NCBI GenBank assembly: GCA_904420015.1 | Contig: CAJFTS010000011.1 | Coordinates: 1 to 33,868, forward strand | Direction of reading: 5' to 3' | From: an uncultured Clostridia bacterium | GTDB lineage: Bacteria > Bacillota > Clostridia > Oscillospirales > Acutalibacteraceae | Length of the DNA stretch: 33,868 nt | Part shown: positions 1 through 8,800 of the stretch, piece after piece | How the letters are laid out: the number at the start of each line of letters is the position of its first letter | Numbering within the stretch: the stretch's first letter is position 1 | Program-made: the position numbers and the translations under genes | Notes under the pieces: generated by a model | Databases searched by the model: none | Seen by the model: only the letters and a program-made list of their open reading frames with translations | Told to the model about the DNA's origin: nothing

Positions 1-674
1 AAGAACTCCAGCTCCATCTGCTCGAACTCCCGGATGCGGAAAATGAAGTTGCCGGGGGTGATCTCATTGCGGAAGGATTTGCCGATCTGCCCCACGCCGA
101 AGGGGATCTTCCGGCGGGTGGTACGCTGCACGTTTTGGAAGTTGACGAAAATACCCTGAGCGGTCTCCGGGCGCAGATAGATTTCGCTCTTCGCGTCTTC
201 GGTAACCCCCTGGAAGGTCTTGAACATCAGGTTAAACTTGCGGATTTCGGTAAAGTTGCAGCCGCCGCATTCCGGGCAGCAGATGTGATGCTCCTTGATG
301 TAGTCCTGCATCTCCTGGTCGGACCAGCCCGCCGGGAGCACGCCGGTGTCCTCGATGAGCTTGTCGGCGCGATGGCGGGTCTTGCAGTCCCGGCAGTCCA
401 TCAGCGGGTCGGAGAACCCCCCCACATGGCCGGAGGCCACCCATACCTGCGGGTTCATCAGGATGGCGGAATCAAGCCCTACGTTATAGGGCGACTCCTG
501 CACGAATTTGCGCCACCACGCCCGCTTGACGTTATTCTTAAACTCCACGCCCAAGGGGCCGTAGTCCCAGGAATTGCTCAGTCCCCCGTAAATTTCCGAG
601 CCCGGGTAGACAAAGCCTCTGCCCTTACAGAGCGCGACGATTTTCTCCATAGTCTTTTCGCTGTTTGAAAGCAT
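1..674 (-). CDS. glyS: Glycine--tRNA ligase, dimeric class II type (3' end outside window)
   Basis: The first about 224 residues of glycyl-tRNA synthetase, which charges tRNA-Gly with glycine in the cytoplasm. The N-terminus reads [20 protein letters not shown], followed by the family signature around YPGSEIYGG and WDYGPLG. A Cys-rich insertion follows ([12 protein letters not shown], then HICCPECGG), then the motif 2 region ([22 protein letters not shown]). This is the single-polypeptide alpha2 enzyme, not the alpha2beta2 GlyQ/GlyS type. The ATG at 674 is chosen because a GGAGGGG ribosome site lies 8-10 bases upstream. The leader from the promoter at 714-742 is only about 30 nt, so no T-box fits. 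The gene is divergent from ypeB and is cut by the window edge. Confidence 0.95.
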   Translation of the reverse strand, partial: MLSNSEKTMEKIVALCKGRGFVYPGSEIYGGLSNSWDYGPLGVEFKNNVKRAWWRKFVQESPYNVGLDSAILMNPQVWVASGHVGGFSDPLMDCRDCKTRHRADKLIEDTGVLPAGWSDQEMQDYIKEHHICCPECGGCNFTEIRKFNLMFKTFQGVTEDAKSEIYLRPETAQGIFVNFQNVQRTTRRKIPFGVGQIGKSFRNEITPGNFIFRIREFEQMELEF

Positions 675-713
675 GATGAGTCCCCTCCGCTTGATTTTCA
701 GTCATATGAAAAC

Positions 714-742
714 ATAGTACAGCCTGCAACCGAAAAAGTCAA
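714..742 (-). promoter_or_regulatory. Sigma-A promoter of glyS
   Basis: On the minus strand TTGACT (737-742) and TACTAT (714-719) are separated by exactly 17 bp. The predicted transcription start is about 33 nt before the glyS ATG. The short leader excludes a T-box antiterminator. Confidence 0.6.
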
Positions 743-896
743 GGAAAACGCGGCTTTGAAACAGGGAAAAGCCCGCAGATGCAGGCGTATATTCCGGGGC
801 CGGCCGGGAAAAATAGGCAGGACGAGACCCGGATGCTTTCCGCATAAACGCGCCGCCGGGCGATTACTTGCAGCAAAACGAAAGGATGAATCCGCA

Positions 897-2252
897 ATGG
901 GAAAATTCCTGCTAACCCTCAGACGACGCACCCTCGTGCGCGTGATAACTTTTACCTTGGCGATCATTACCGCCCTCTCGATTTATACCGCTCTCGGCTA
1001 TTCCCGCGCCGGCCAGTACCAGCGCAGCGTGGAGTACACCTATCAGCGGGCCCTCGACGACCTGACCCAGTATATCGACAGCATCAACCTGTATTTGAGC
1101 AAGGGCATGTACGCGGGCACCGCCGGGCAGTTTGAGAGCATTGCGAGCCTTCTTGCAAACGACGCGGCTTCGGCAAAAAATTGCTTAAGCCAGCTTCCGG
1201 TGTCCGACCTGCATCTGGACAACACCACCAAGTTTATCTCCCAGGTGGGGGATTTCACCAAATCCCTGGCCCGCAAGATGCAAAACGGCGGGGAAATCAC
1301 CTCCGAGGAGCGGGAAAGCATGAAGCAGCTGGCCGATTATGCCAAGCAGCTCAACGATGCGCTCCAGGCCCTTATGGAGGAAATCTATGCCGGGACCATC
1401 CAGCTCGGCGGGGTGGAGAGCACCATGCAGCTGATGAACGAGGAGCCTGAGCCTTCGGTGGACGACGGCTTCCTTGAAATCGAGGACGGCTTCGCCGAAT
1501 ATCCCTCCCTCATCTACGACGGCCCCTTCTCCGACCATATCCTTCAGCAGCGGGCCAAGTATCTGGAGGGCCGCGGAGAGGCGTCCTTGGAGGAATGCCG
1601 TGCGGCGGCGGCCCAATTTTTGTCGGTGGATGCGAGTATTGTGACCGATGCGGGGGAGGAAGCGGGAACCATCCCGTCATATAATTTTACAAGCGGCGAC
1701 GTCTATATCAACGTCACCAAGCCCGGCGGCATGGTCTCCTACTATCTGGATTCCCGTTATGTCGGCGAGCAGACCCTTTCCATGGAAGAAGCGGTGGAGC
1801 GGGGCGTCCAGTTTCTCCAAAGCCACGGCATGCCGGATATGAAGGAGACCTATTACTTTACCTCCGACGGCATCTGCACCATCAATTTCGCCTATACCCA
1901 GTCGGGCGTGACCTGCTACACCGATTTGATTAAGGTGGGCGTGGCTCTCGACGACGGCTCCATCGTCCTCTTTGACGCCAGGGGCTTTATCATGAACCAC
2001 ACCGAGCGAACCTTGGAGACGCCTACCCTTTCCGAGGACCAGGCCAGGGAAAAGCTCAGCGAGCTTTTGACGGTCAATCAGGTGTCCCAGGCGCTTATCC
2101 CGCTTTCCGGCGGCACGGAAGCACAGTGCTATGAGTTCCGCTGCATCGGACAAAACGAGGAGGAAATCCTCGTTTACGTCAATGTGAAAACCGCAATAGA
2201 GGAACGAATCCTCATTTTGCTGAAATCGGACGGCGGCGTGCTGGCCCTCTAA
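897..2252 (+). CDS. ypeB: Germination protein YpeB
   Basis: 451 residues, close to the about 450 of Bacillus subtilis YpeB. YpeB is a spore protein required for the localisation and stability of the cortex-lytic enzyme SleB, so it acts in cortex hydrolysis during germination. A short basic N-terminus is followed by one membrane segment (about residues 13-33), an extracytoplasmic N-terminal region with helical character, and the repeated C-terminal PepSY-like YpeB domains. Recognisable stretches are YPSLIYDGPFSDH, YYFTSDGICTINFAYTQ, DLIKVGVALDDG and FDARGFIMNHTERT. The frame is open upstream to 756, but ATG 897 is preferred: it has AAAGGA about 10 nt upstream and begins the basic/hydrophobic leader. 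No sleB is adjacent, although the two genes form an operon in Bacillus. No clear sporulation-sigma promoter was recognised. Confidence 0.93.
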   Translation: MGKFLLTLRRRTLVRVITFTLAIITALSIYTALGYSRAGQYQRSVEYTYQRALDDLTQYIDSINLYLSKGMYAGTAGQFESIASLLANDAASAKNCLSQLPVSDLHLDNTTKFISQVGDFTKSLARKMQNGGEITSEERESMKQLADYAKQLNDALQALMEEIYAGTIQLGGVESTMQLMNEEPEPSVDDGFLEIEDGFAEYPSLIYDGPFSDHILQQRAKYLEGRGEASLEECRAAAAQFLSVDASIVTDAGEEAGTIPSYNFTSGDVYINVTKPGGMVSYYLDSRYVGEQTLSMEEAVERGVQFLQSHGMPDMKETYYFTSDGICTINFAYTQSGVTCYTDLIKVGVALDDGSIVLFDARGFIMNHTERTLETPTLSEDQAREKLSELLTVNQVSQALIPLSGGTEAQCYEFRCIGQNEEEILVYVNVKTAIEERILILLKSDGGVLAL

Positions 2253-2292
2253 AGGGGTAATAAAAGCCCAGGAGCTGCGCACACTAATACCG

Positions 2293-2355
2293 GCCAAGCG
2301 TTTCCTTGGCTTACTTTGCTTTGCAACACCAATGTTTTCCAGGCTTTTGGAAAAC
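2293..2355 (+). promoter_or_regulatory. Two tandem hairpins before the small lipoprotein gene
   Basis: Two perfect inverted repeats lie between ypeB and the next gene. The first is GCCAAG/CTTGGC at 2293-2310. The second is GTTTTCCA/TGGAAAAC with a 6-nt loop at 2334-2355, ending just before the AAAGGAGA ribosome site. The first may be a weak ypeB terminator because the downstream bases are T-rich but interrupted. The second could modulate ribosome access. Function is inferred only. Confidence 0.4.
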
Positions 2356-2374
2356 CACAAAGGAGAGATCAACG

Positions 2375-2617
2375 ATGAAAAGACCAATCAAAGGCATCGC
2401 GCTGACCGCCGTTCTTGCGGCGCTGACGGCTGCGGTGATGACCGGGTGCTCGGGCGATGGCAATGTGGGAAGCTCTTCGCATGCCTCGTCCGCCCCATCC
2501 AACACCACTTCTCAGGATGCTCCGGTGAGCATGCCCGAAGCGCCCTCCATCCCGCCGGTGGAATCGATGCTCCCCAGTTTGCCGGAAATCAGTTCCCCTC
2601 TTTCCAGCACAAAATAA
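2375..2617 (+). CDS. Small Ser/Pro-rich lipoprotein of unknown function
   Basis: 80 residues. A lipoprotein signal peptide (basic MKRPIK, hydrophobic core to about residue 22) ends in the lipobox VMTGC, with Cys25 as the predicted lipidated residue. The remaining 55 residues are almost only Ser, Pro, Ala, Glu and Thr, with a short repeated pattern around MPEAPSIPP and LPSLPEIS and no folded domain. The ATG at 2375 has a strong AAAGGAGA site about 8 nt upstream. A clear terminator follows. The composition suggests a flexible surface stalk or a sporulation/envelope accessory peptide, but no family is recognised. Its position after ypeB could indicate co-expression; the hairpins between them make this uncertain. 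It would be a substrate of the Lgt encoded near 27-28 kb. Confidence 0.75.
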   Translation: MKRPIKGIALTAVLAALTAAVMTGCSGDGNVGSSSHASSAPSNTTSQDAPVSMPEAPSIPPVESMLPSLPEISSPLSSTK

Positions 2618-2634
2618 ACCGAATTGTGGACAAA

Positions 2635-2672
2635 GGCGGAAGAAGGTTGCTTCTTCCGCCTTCGTTTGTTTT
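2635..2672 (+). terminator. Rho-independent terminator after the small lipoprotein gene
   Basis: Stem GGCGGAAGAA / TTCTTCCGCC with a GGTTGC loop, followed by a T-rich tail (TTCGTTTGTTTT). It closes the ypeB-lipoprotein region. Confidence 0.85.
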
Positions 2673-2813
2673 AGGGAAGCCGTCCGTGCAAATCTTTCAC
2701 CCATCGCACAAAAAAAGACGATTTCCCGGCCGAACGCCGGGAGGATTCAGGAGAGAAAGGCGGATTTCCCCCCTTTTTCAAGGGAAGCGCCGGGATATCG
2801 CGGATTTCTGTGG

Positions 2814-2842
2814 TTGAATCTCAAAAGAGGCGGTGGTATAAT
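2814..2842 (+). promoter_or_regulatory. Sigma-A promoter of ktrB
   Basis: TTGAAT (2814-2819), a 17-bp spacer and a consensus TATAAT (2837-2842). It lies inside the longest possible open frame and so shows that translation starts downstream, at 2900. A perfect inverted repeat TCCCGGC/GCCGGGA sits upstream at 2724-2742; apart from that the stretch 2673-2813 shows nothing recognisable. Confidence 0.8.
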
Positions 2843-2899
2843 AGCCGGAGTGATTTTGAGCAGGCCTTCTTTAGTAAACAAAAGGGTGTTGAGAATACG

Positions 2900-4261
2900 A
2901 TGCGGATCGCGCAGCAAAAAAGGCGCGGCATGCCTCACGTTCGGCTGATTACGCTGAGCTTTGCCGCCATCATCGCGGTGGGGACCTTTCTCCTGATGCT
3001 CCCCCTTTCCTCCAGCACCGGCAGCTTCACGCCGCCGGAGGATGCGTTTTTTACCGCCACCTCCGCCACCTGTGTGACGGGGCTGGTTGTTTTTGATACC
3101 TTCCTGCATTGGAGCGGGTTCGGCCAGGCGGTTATCCTGCTGCTGATTCAGCTGGGCGGCTTGGGCCTGATCTCCTTTACTACCTTTTTTACCTTGACCA
3201 TCCGCCGCAAGCTGGGAATCCGGGATTTGCAGCTTGCCAACGAATACATTTCCAACGGCAGCCTCAAAGACGTGCCGCGGCTTCTGCGGCTGGTGGTGGC
3301 GGTGTCCTTTACGGTGGAATGCCTGGGCGCGCTGCTGCTGAGCCTGCGTTTTGTCCCCGCCTACGGCGACCAAGGGATTTGGATTTCGATTTTTCTCGCC
3401 GTATCCGCCTACTGCAACGCCGGGTTTGATATCCTGGGGCGGGAAGGGCCGTTTTCCAGCCTGACCAATTATAATGACGATCCGTTGGTTCTTTTGACCA
3501 TCTCCATGCTCATTATTATTGGAGGGCTGGGTTTTATTGTATTCAACGACATCCTTTCCTACCGCAGGGGGCACAGCCTGCTGCTGCATACGCGGATCGT
3601 CTTGATTTTTACCGTTGCGCTGATTTTTGTCGGCGCCCTGCTTTTCTTTTTGATTGAGTATAACAACAAGGATACCATGAAGGACCTGCCCTTGGGGCAG
3701 AAGGTGCTCGCTTCCTTCTTCCAGTCGGTGTCCGCCCGCACGGCGGGCTTTAATTCCATCGACATCGGCGCCATGTACGACCCGTCCAAGATGCTGATGT
3801 GCGCGCTGATGTTTATCGGCGCCGCATCCGGTTCCACCGGAGGCGGGATTAAGATCACCACCTTTGTTGTACTGGTGATGACGGTGGTCAGTGTGGTGCG
3901 CGGACGGGAGGATACCATTATTTTGGGCCGGAAGGTGGGCAAGCGGGTGGTCTACCGGGCCCTTGCCATTGCGGCGATTTCCGGCTTGATCGTCCTGGTT
4001 GCCTTTTTCGTGGTGGTATACTGCCAGCAGGAGCACGATATTGCCACCATCGACGCGCTGTTTGAGGCGGTTTCCGCCTTCGGTACCGTCGGCCTTACCA
4101 CCGGCGTGACGCCGGATATGACCTTAGGATCCAAGCTGATTTTGATCGTCACCATGTTTGCCGGCCGTGTCGGCCCGGTTTCGCTGGCGCTTGCTTTGAC
4201 GGTGCGGGATCACAAGCACGAGAGCGAGGTGCTGCCGGAGGGCCGGATTTTGGTCGGATAA
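2900..4261 (+). CDS. ktrB: Potassium uptake channel subunit, TrkH/KtrB family
   Basis: 453 residues, close to the about 445 of KtrB. The protein is an integral membrane K+ (Na+-coupled) translocating subunit. All four pore-loop filter motifs with their conserved glycines are visible: TCVTGL (57-62), YCNAGF (171-176), RTAGF (280-284) and FGTVGLT (394-400). The flexible intramembrane gate region GAASGSTGGGIKIT is at 307-320. About eight membrane segments alternate with these loops. ATG 2900 is used because the promoter at 2814-2842 lies inside the longer frame; the ribosome site (AAAGGGTG, spacing about 13) is poor. KtrB normally works with the cytoplasmic ring KtrA, but no ktrA is adjacent, so the partner must be elsewhere or the transporter uses another regulator. 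Confidence 0.93.
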   Translation: MRIAQQKRRGMPHVRLITLSFAAIIAVGTFLLMLPLSSSTGSFTPPEDAFFTATSATCVTGLVVFDTFLHWSGFGQAVILLLIQLGGLGLISFTTFFTLTIRRKLGIRDLQLANEYISNGSLKDVPRLLRLVVAVSFTVECLGALLLSLRFVPAYGDQGIWISIFLAVSAYCNAGFDILGREGPFSSLTNYNDDPLVLLTISMLIIIGGLGFIVFNDILSYRRGHSLLLHTRIVLIFTVALIFVGALLFFLIEYNNKDTMKDLPLGQKVLASFFQSVSARTAGFNSIDIGAMYDPSKMLMCALMFIGAASGSTGGGIKITTFVVLVMTVVSVVRGREDTIILGRKVGKRVVYRALAIAAISGLIVLVAFFVVVYCQQEHDIATIDALFEAVSAFGTVGLTTGVTPDMTLGSKLILIVTMFAGRVGPVSLALALTVRDHKHESEVLPEGRILVG

Positions 4262-4296
4262 CCGCTATAATTGATTGATGTAAAGGAGATTTGCAG

Positions 4297-5376
4297 ATGA
4301 AAAGAGGAAAACGATGGCTGACCCTCCTTCTGACGGCGGCGGTTTGCCTGTCCATGAGCGCGTGTACCCCTGCAACGCAGGAAAGCCAGGCCCCTTCCGG
4401 CGGCGAAGCATCCAGCCTGCCCGCTTCTTCCCAGGAGGTTGAGAACGTCAACACCAAGATCAATCCCTTGACCGGGCTGGACGATCTTCCCGAAAGCTGT
4501 ATTGGGAAGAGGCCGGTGGGCATTATGATCAACAACATCCGCAACGCCGTTCCCCAGAACAATATTACCGGCGCGGACATCTGCTACGAGATGCTGGTGG
4601 AAGGCGGCATCACCCGGATCCTCGCCATTTATTCGGATATCGAATCGCTCCCCAAGACCGGGTCCATCCGCAGCGCCCGTCCCAGCTATGTGGAGCTGGC
4701 CAAGGGCCACGATTTGATTTACTGCCATGTGGGCGGCAGCGACGAGGCGGCCAGCATGATTCAATCGATGGATATCGACGATATCGACGGCAACTACGAC
4801 ACCAAGACCATCTGGAGGGACAAGGGACGTATTGCGGAGTTTGGTTCGGTGCACAGCTGCGTCACCGACGGGGAGCGCCTGTCTGAGAAGATTGCGTCAG
4901 AGGGGATCCGTACCGATATCCGTGAGGGGGCCAATGCCTTCACCTTCCTGGAAAACGGCAAAACCCGCACCCCATCCGGCGAGGCCTGTACGTCGGTAAC
5001 GGTACCGTTCTCAGCCGGCTATACCTCTGTGTTCGACTATGACGAGAAGAACCAGGTCTATAAAAAGTCCCAGTTCGGTGAGCCGCAGGTGGATTACGGG
5101 ACCAACGAGCAGGTGGCGGTTACCAATGTGCTGGTGCTCAAGACCAGTGTGGAAAATTCCCATGATGCCGCGGGACATATGGACATTGAATTGGAAGGCG
5201 GCGAAGGCTACTACATTTCGATGGGCGGCTGCGAGGAGATCAAATGGTCCAAGGGGGATGCCAGCAATCCGCTGACCCTGACCAACCAGGACGGAACGCC
5301 GCTGGAGATGAATTGCGGCAAATCCTGGATCTGTTTTGTGGGGCTGGCCACACAGATTGATATTACCGCGGAATAA
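4297..5376 (+). CDS. yerB: YerB-like lipoprotein, DUF3048 family
   Basis: 359 residues. The signal peptide carries the lipobox SMSAC, so Cys24 is predicted to be lipidated and the protein anchored outside the membrane. After a Ser/Gly-rich linker comes the DUF3048 N-terminal domain, recognised by NPLTGL, RPVGIMINN, GADICYEMLVEGGITR, GSIRSARPSYVELA and YCHVGGSDEAA. The C-terminal DUF3048 part (about residues 235-359) ends in a beta-rich stretch with SWICFV. The biochemical role of the family is not established. ATG 4297 has AAAGGAG 8 nt upstream; a TTG two codons earlier is less well placed. The gene starts 35 nt after ktrB, so read-through is likely, and it is followed by a strong terminator. 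Confidence 0.9.
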   Translation: MKRGKRWLTLLLTAAVCLSMSACTPATQESQAPSGGEASSLPASSQEVENVNTKINPLTGLDDLPESCIGKRPVGIMINNIRNAVPQNNITGADICYEMLVEGGITRILAIYSDIESLPKTGSIRSARPSYVELAKGHDLIYCHVGGSDEAASMIQSMDIDDIDGNYDTKTIWRDKGRIAEFGSVHSCVTDGERLSEKIASEGIRTDIREGANAFTFLENGKTRTPSGEACTSVTVPFSAGYTSVFDYDEKNQVYKKSQFGEPQVDYGTNEQVAVTNVLVLKTSVENSHDAAGHMDIELEGGEGYYISMGGCEEIKWSKGDASNPLTLTNQDGTPLEMNCGKSWICFVGLATQIDITAE

Positions 5377-5388
5377 AGAGAAATCCAA

Positions 5389-5425
5389 AAAAGAGGCCGG
5401 ACGTAACTTTCGTCCGGCCTCTTTT
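5389..5425. terminator. Strong terminator after yerB, bidirectional
   Basis: The stem AAGAGGCCGGACG / CGTCCGGCCTCTT has a short loop. It is followed by TTTTTGTAT on plus and by a run of six T on minus. On plus it ends yerB. The good minus-strand T-run implies that something transcribed leftward could also end here, although no minus gene is recognised upstream of it. Confidence 0.9.
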
Positions 5426-5840
5426 TGTATCAAGAAAGCCACGGGATGGCCCGGTGGTTATAAGCTTTAAGCGAGGAAGAAGAGAAAGAACACCTCCATT
5501 GTATGAAGGGAAAAGCGTGACCTGCCGGTTATGGAAAAGTCATTCAAAGACATAAAAATGCCGAAGCAAAGGAATGTCACGAACCGTCTAGCGCAAAGCG
5601 GAATGGTAAGTACCCGGCCCTTATTGATCTGCTGGGCCCCTTTCTTGCCTAAGGCCCGGTTGTGGGCCTTTCCCGGGGATAGGGCCCCTCCCATCCGTAT
5701 CAACAGCCGTAAAGGCAGACGCTGTTTTGGCAGCCTTTTTCGTTGCGGCAGAGGGATGCCATGCCTTTTTGGGAAGAGGGAGGCCCCTTCCTTGCATGTT
5801 AAAAGCCAAAGGAAAAGACGTACTTGGACAAAACAATAGA
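5426..5840. other. Gene-free, hairpin-rich intergenic stretch
   Basis: About 415 bp with no supported gene. A 102-codon frame at 5531-5839 lacks a ribosome site and resembles no protein I know. Visible structure: AAGGCCC/GGGCCTT (5651-5670, 6-nt loop) flanked by GGGCCCC copies at 5634 and 5682; AAAGGC/GCCTTT followed by T5 (5711-5740), which competes with the overlapping pair ACAGC/GCTGT (5703-5725); a short GGCA/TGCC hairpin before T5 (5747-5767); and interleaved arms CGTGAC, CCGGTT, GTCACG, AACCG (5516-5586). This could be an unannotated structured RNA or a decayed gene. Known RNAs (RNase P, tmRNA, T-box) were not recognised. Confidence 0.3.
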
Positions 5841-5841
5841 A

Positions 5842-5867
5842 AAGGCTCCCAGTTTGATGGGAGCCTT
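5842..5867 (-). terminator. Terminator of the LRR/beta-sandwich surface protein gene
   Basis: Perfect 10-bp stem AAGGCTCCCA/TGGGAGCCTT with a 6-nt loop, 4 nt after the stop codon. The minus-strand tail is TTCTATTGTTTTG; the plus-strand side is also T-rich. Confidence 0.8.
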
Positions 5868-5871
5868 ATTC

Positions 5872-8800
5872 TTATTCTTTGCCGGACGGGAATTTCTTCT
5901 TTTTATGGGGGCGCTGGTTTAGAAAGACCACCGTCACCGCCACGGCGGCCGAAATCAGCAGGATGGCGATGGAAATGCCCAAAGCCGACCGGCTGGAATT
6001 GGCCGGGGGTTGAGAGGAGGCGCTCTCCTGGGAGGACTCCTCCGGCAGGGCGGCCGCAGGCAGGCTGCTTTCAGCAGGCTGCGAGGGGAGAAGGGAGGAC
6101 TCCCCAAGGGAGGAGGTCTGCGATTGAGGGAGATAGCCTTCCTCCCTCGTTGCCATAATGATGTAGTTTTGGGTGGTCATCCCGTTTCGTTTCACCGATA
6201 CGGTTACCGCCGTTTCCTGCCCGGCGACCAGATTGTTTCCCGTGATGGTTACCTCGGCGTCCGCGTCGAAGGGCTCGGCATGGATGGTGAGGGACTCGAC
6301 GTGGTGGGGGACGGTGCAGTAGTAAATCCGCATGGTGTCCTCCGTGCTGTAAACGGGGCTGATCGGCGCTTCCTCCACCGACAGGGATTTCAGCGCATTG
6401 ACGCCGGTGTTGACCGGCTCCTTGGAGGAAGGCGTTTCGGCGGCCGGCACCGTGACGGTCAGGGTGTAGTAGAGGGTATCCATGCCCGGATGCGCCACAC
6501 TGACGGAAACGGTAGAGGTGGTGCCGGGAGTCAGCTTATTGTTGTGAATTTTTACCGTTGCTTCGCTGTCCACCGGCTCTGCGGTGATTTTGAGCTCCGT
6601 TGCCCCGGCCGGCGCGATGATTTCATAGCTTTCACCGGAGTTGGTGGTCTTAAAGGGGACCCCCACGAAGGTGGCGCCCTCAATCTCAAGGGTTTTGAGC
6701 TTGTTGGAGTGCCCGGAAAGCGTGACAGGCGTTACCGGTACCGGTAACGCCTTTTGTACGGTTTCCGTCATCGTGGGAGGGGCTGGGCTGGCCGAAGCGC
6801 GGGTGGCGGGGCGGGTGGCCCGGATCGTGTAGTAGAGCGTATCGCCGCTGACCGGGGTGACCTCGATGACCACGTCGGTAGTCCCGCCGGGGGTCAGGGA
6901 GTTGAATAGGATTCGCACCTTGGCGTTGGGGTCTACCGGTACGGCCGTGATATCCAACGACGACATGGAGGCGGGCACCGTACAGGTATAGGTCTCGCCT
7001 GGATTGTCCTCCCGGAAGGGGAAGTCGAAGGTCACTCCCTCCACCCGCAGCTCTTTGAGCTTATTGGAGGAGGCGGCAGACGGCTCCTGGGAGGAAGCGG
7101 AGGAACCAGAACCGCTGGGGCTGGCGGGACGGGTGGCCAGGATGGAATAATACAACGTCGGCATCCCCGCCCGCTCCACCTTGATGGAAACGGTGGTGGT
7201 CTGTCCGATGACCAGGACGTTGTTGAGGATGGTCACCTTGGCTTCCGGGTCCACCGGGACCGCATGGATATCCAGCGCGCTCATTTCATAGGGAACGGTG
7301 CAGGTATAGGTTTCTCCGCGGTTTTCCAGGCGGAAGGGATAATCCAGTGTCACACCCGCGATCTCCAGCTGCGCGAGTTTGTTGGAGAGGGAAGCCGGCT
7401 GCACGGCCGCAGGCTCCTCCTGGGGCAAAGCCGGCCGGGTTGCCTTGATTTCGTAGCGCCGGGGAGGAAGGCCCTCCCGGGAGACGGTAACGGACACCGT
7501 GGTGGTGGCGCCTGGCTTCAGGTCGTTGTTTTCAACCGTGACGGCAGCCGCTTCATCCGCCGGCGTCGCTTGAATGGTCAGAGCGGAGGTTTCCGCCGAA
7601 ACGGTACAAGAGTAGGTCTCAAAGGGATTATACATATTGTACGGCGTGGTCAGAGACGTCTCCGCCACCGTCAGCTCCTTCAAGCGGGTGGAGGTGACCT
7701 CCACCGGAAGGGAGAGGCCGGCCTGCGCCGTTTCCTCCGCCTCCCGGGTAACCAGCAGAATGTAGTACCGGGTACGCAGCTGGGGGTGGGAAACACCGAC
7801 GAAAATCGGCACCGTTTTGCCTGGCGTCAGCTCCCGCCCAATGACCGAAATCGAAGCGTCCTCATCCACCGTAACCGCGTCGACGTCAATTTGGGAGACC
7901 GAATTCGGCACCGTGCAGCTGAGCAGGATGCTCCCCTCCATCACCGTGACCGGCTGCCGGAAGGAGGAATCGGTCCCGCTGAGCACCGTTAGAGAGGAAA
8001 GCTTGGTGGAAGCGGATATCGTCTCATCCGGTTCCTCTAAGGGAACGCTGCCCGAGGAGCCGCTGGAAGGCGCCTGATTGACGGCGGGCGCCTGGGAAGA
8101 GGTGCCCGGGTCACTGGGAGAAGGCGCGTGGGAGTCGGAAGGAGCCGAGGAATCCGGCAGGGAAGGGGAACTGCTTGTCTGGGAGGACGAGGAATCCTTG
8201 CCGGAGGACGGCGCGGGAGAGCTTGGAGCCGAAGAGCCGCCCGACGGGGCCGAGCTGGAAGAGGACGGCTGGGAAGATTCGGACTCGGAAGAAGACGGGC
8301 TTTGCGAGGAGGACTGCGGCGCAGAAGAATCCGGCTCGGAAGGCGCGGGCTCAGGCGCCTCGCGGGTTGCCTGAATGGTATACCGGCAGGTGCCTACGCC
8401 GGCCAGTGAGACTGCGACGGTTACCTCGGTGGTTTTCCCGGCAATTAGGGTATTGTTGTAAACCACGATCACCGCATCCGGATGCTCGGCCTTGGCCACA
8501 ATGGAAAGGGTGGTCATTTCATATGGCACCGTGCAGGAGTACACGAGATTGTCGCTGCTGGGGTCGAAGGGGGGATCCAGCTCCGCCCCGTCTACCGAGA
8601 GTGCCGTCAATCGGTTGGAGGGCGGGTCCACCGGGTCGGGCGCTTTGTTTTCCCGGGTGGCCGAGATGATGTACTTACGGGTTTCCACCCCGTCCCTGGA
8701 TACGGCAACGATCACGTCGGTGGTTTCGCCGGGAGTCAAGGCGTTGTTATAAATCTGAACCGTGGCCTGAGGGTCCTGCGCAACCGCCGTAATGGCCAGG

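Noticed and set aside
675-896. T-box leader before glyS
   Set aside because: The promoter at 714-742 leaves only about 33 nt of leader; no AGGGTGG-type T-box sequence or specifier stem is present.
2643-2899. c-di-AMP riboswitch controlling ktrB
   Set aside because: Only about 50 nt separate the promoter from the ATG, too short for this class, and its conserved core is absent.
4266-4271. TATAAT as a separate promoter for yerB
   Set aside because: No -35-like hexamer exists 16-18 bp upstream and the gap to ktrB is only 35 nt, so read-through is simpler.
5531-5839. 102-codon open frame
   Set aside because: No ribosome site, odd composition and no recognisable protein similarity; it lies across several hairpins.
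8078-8374. Open frames on plus opposite the Ser-rich stalk
   Set aside because: They are the complement of Ser/Pro codon runs of the surface protein and are Glu/Gly or Arg repeats without meaning.
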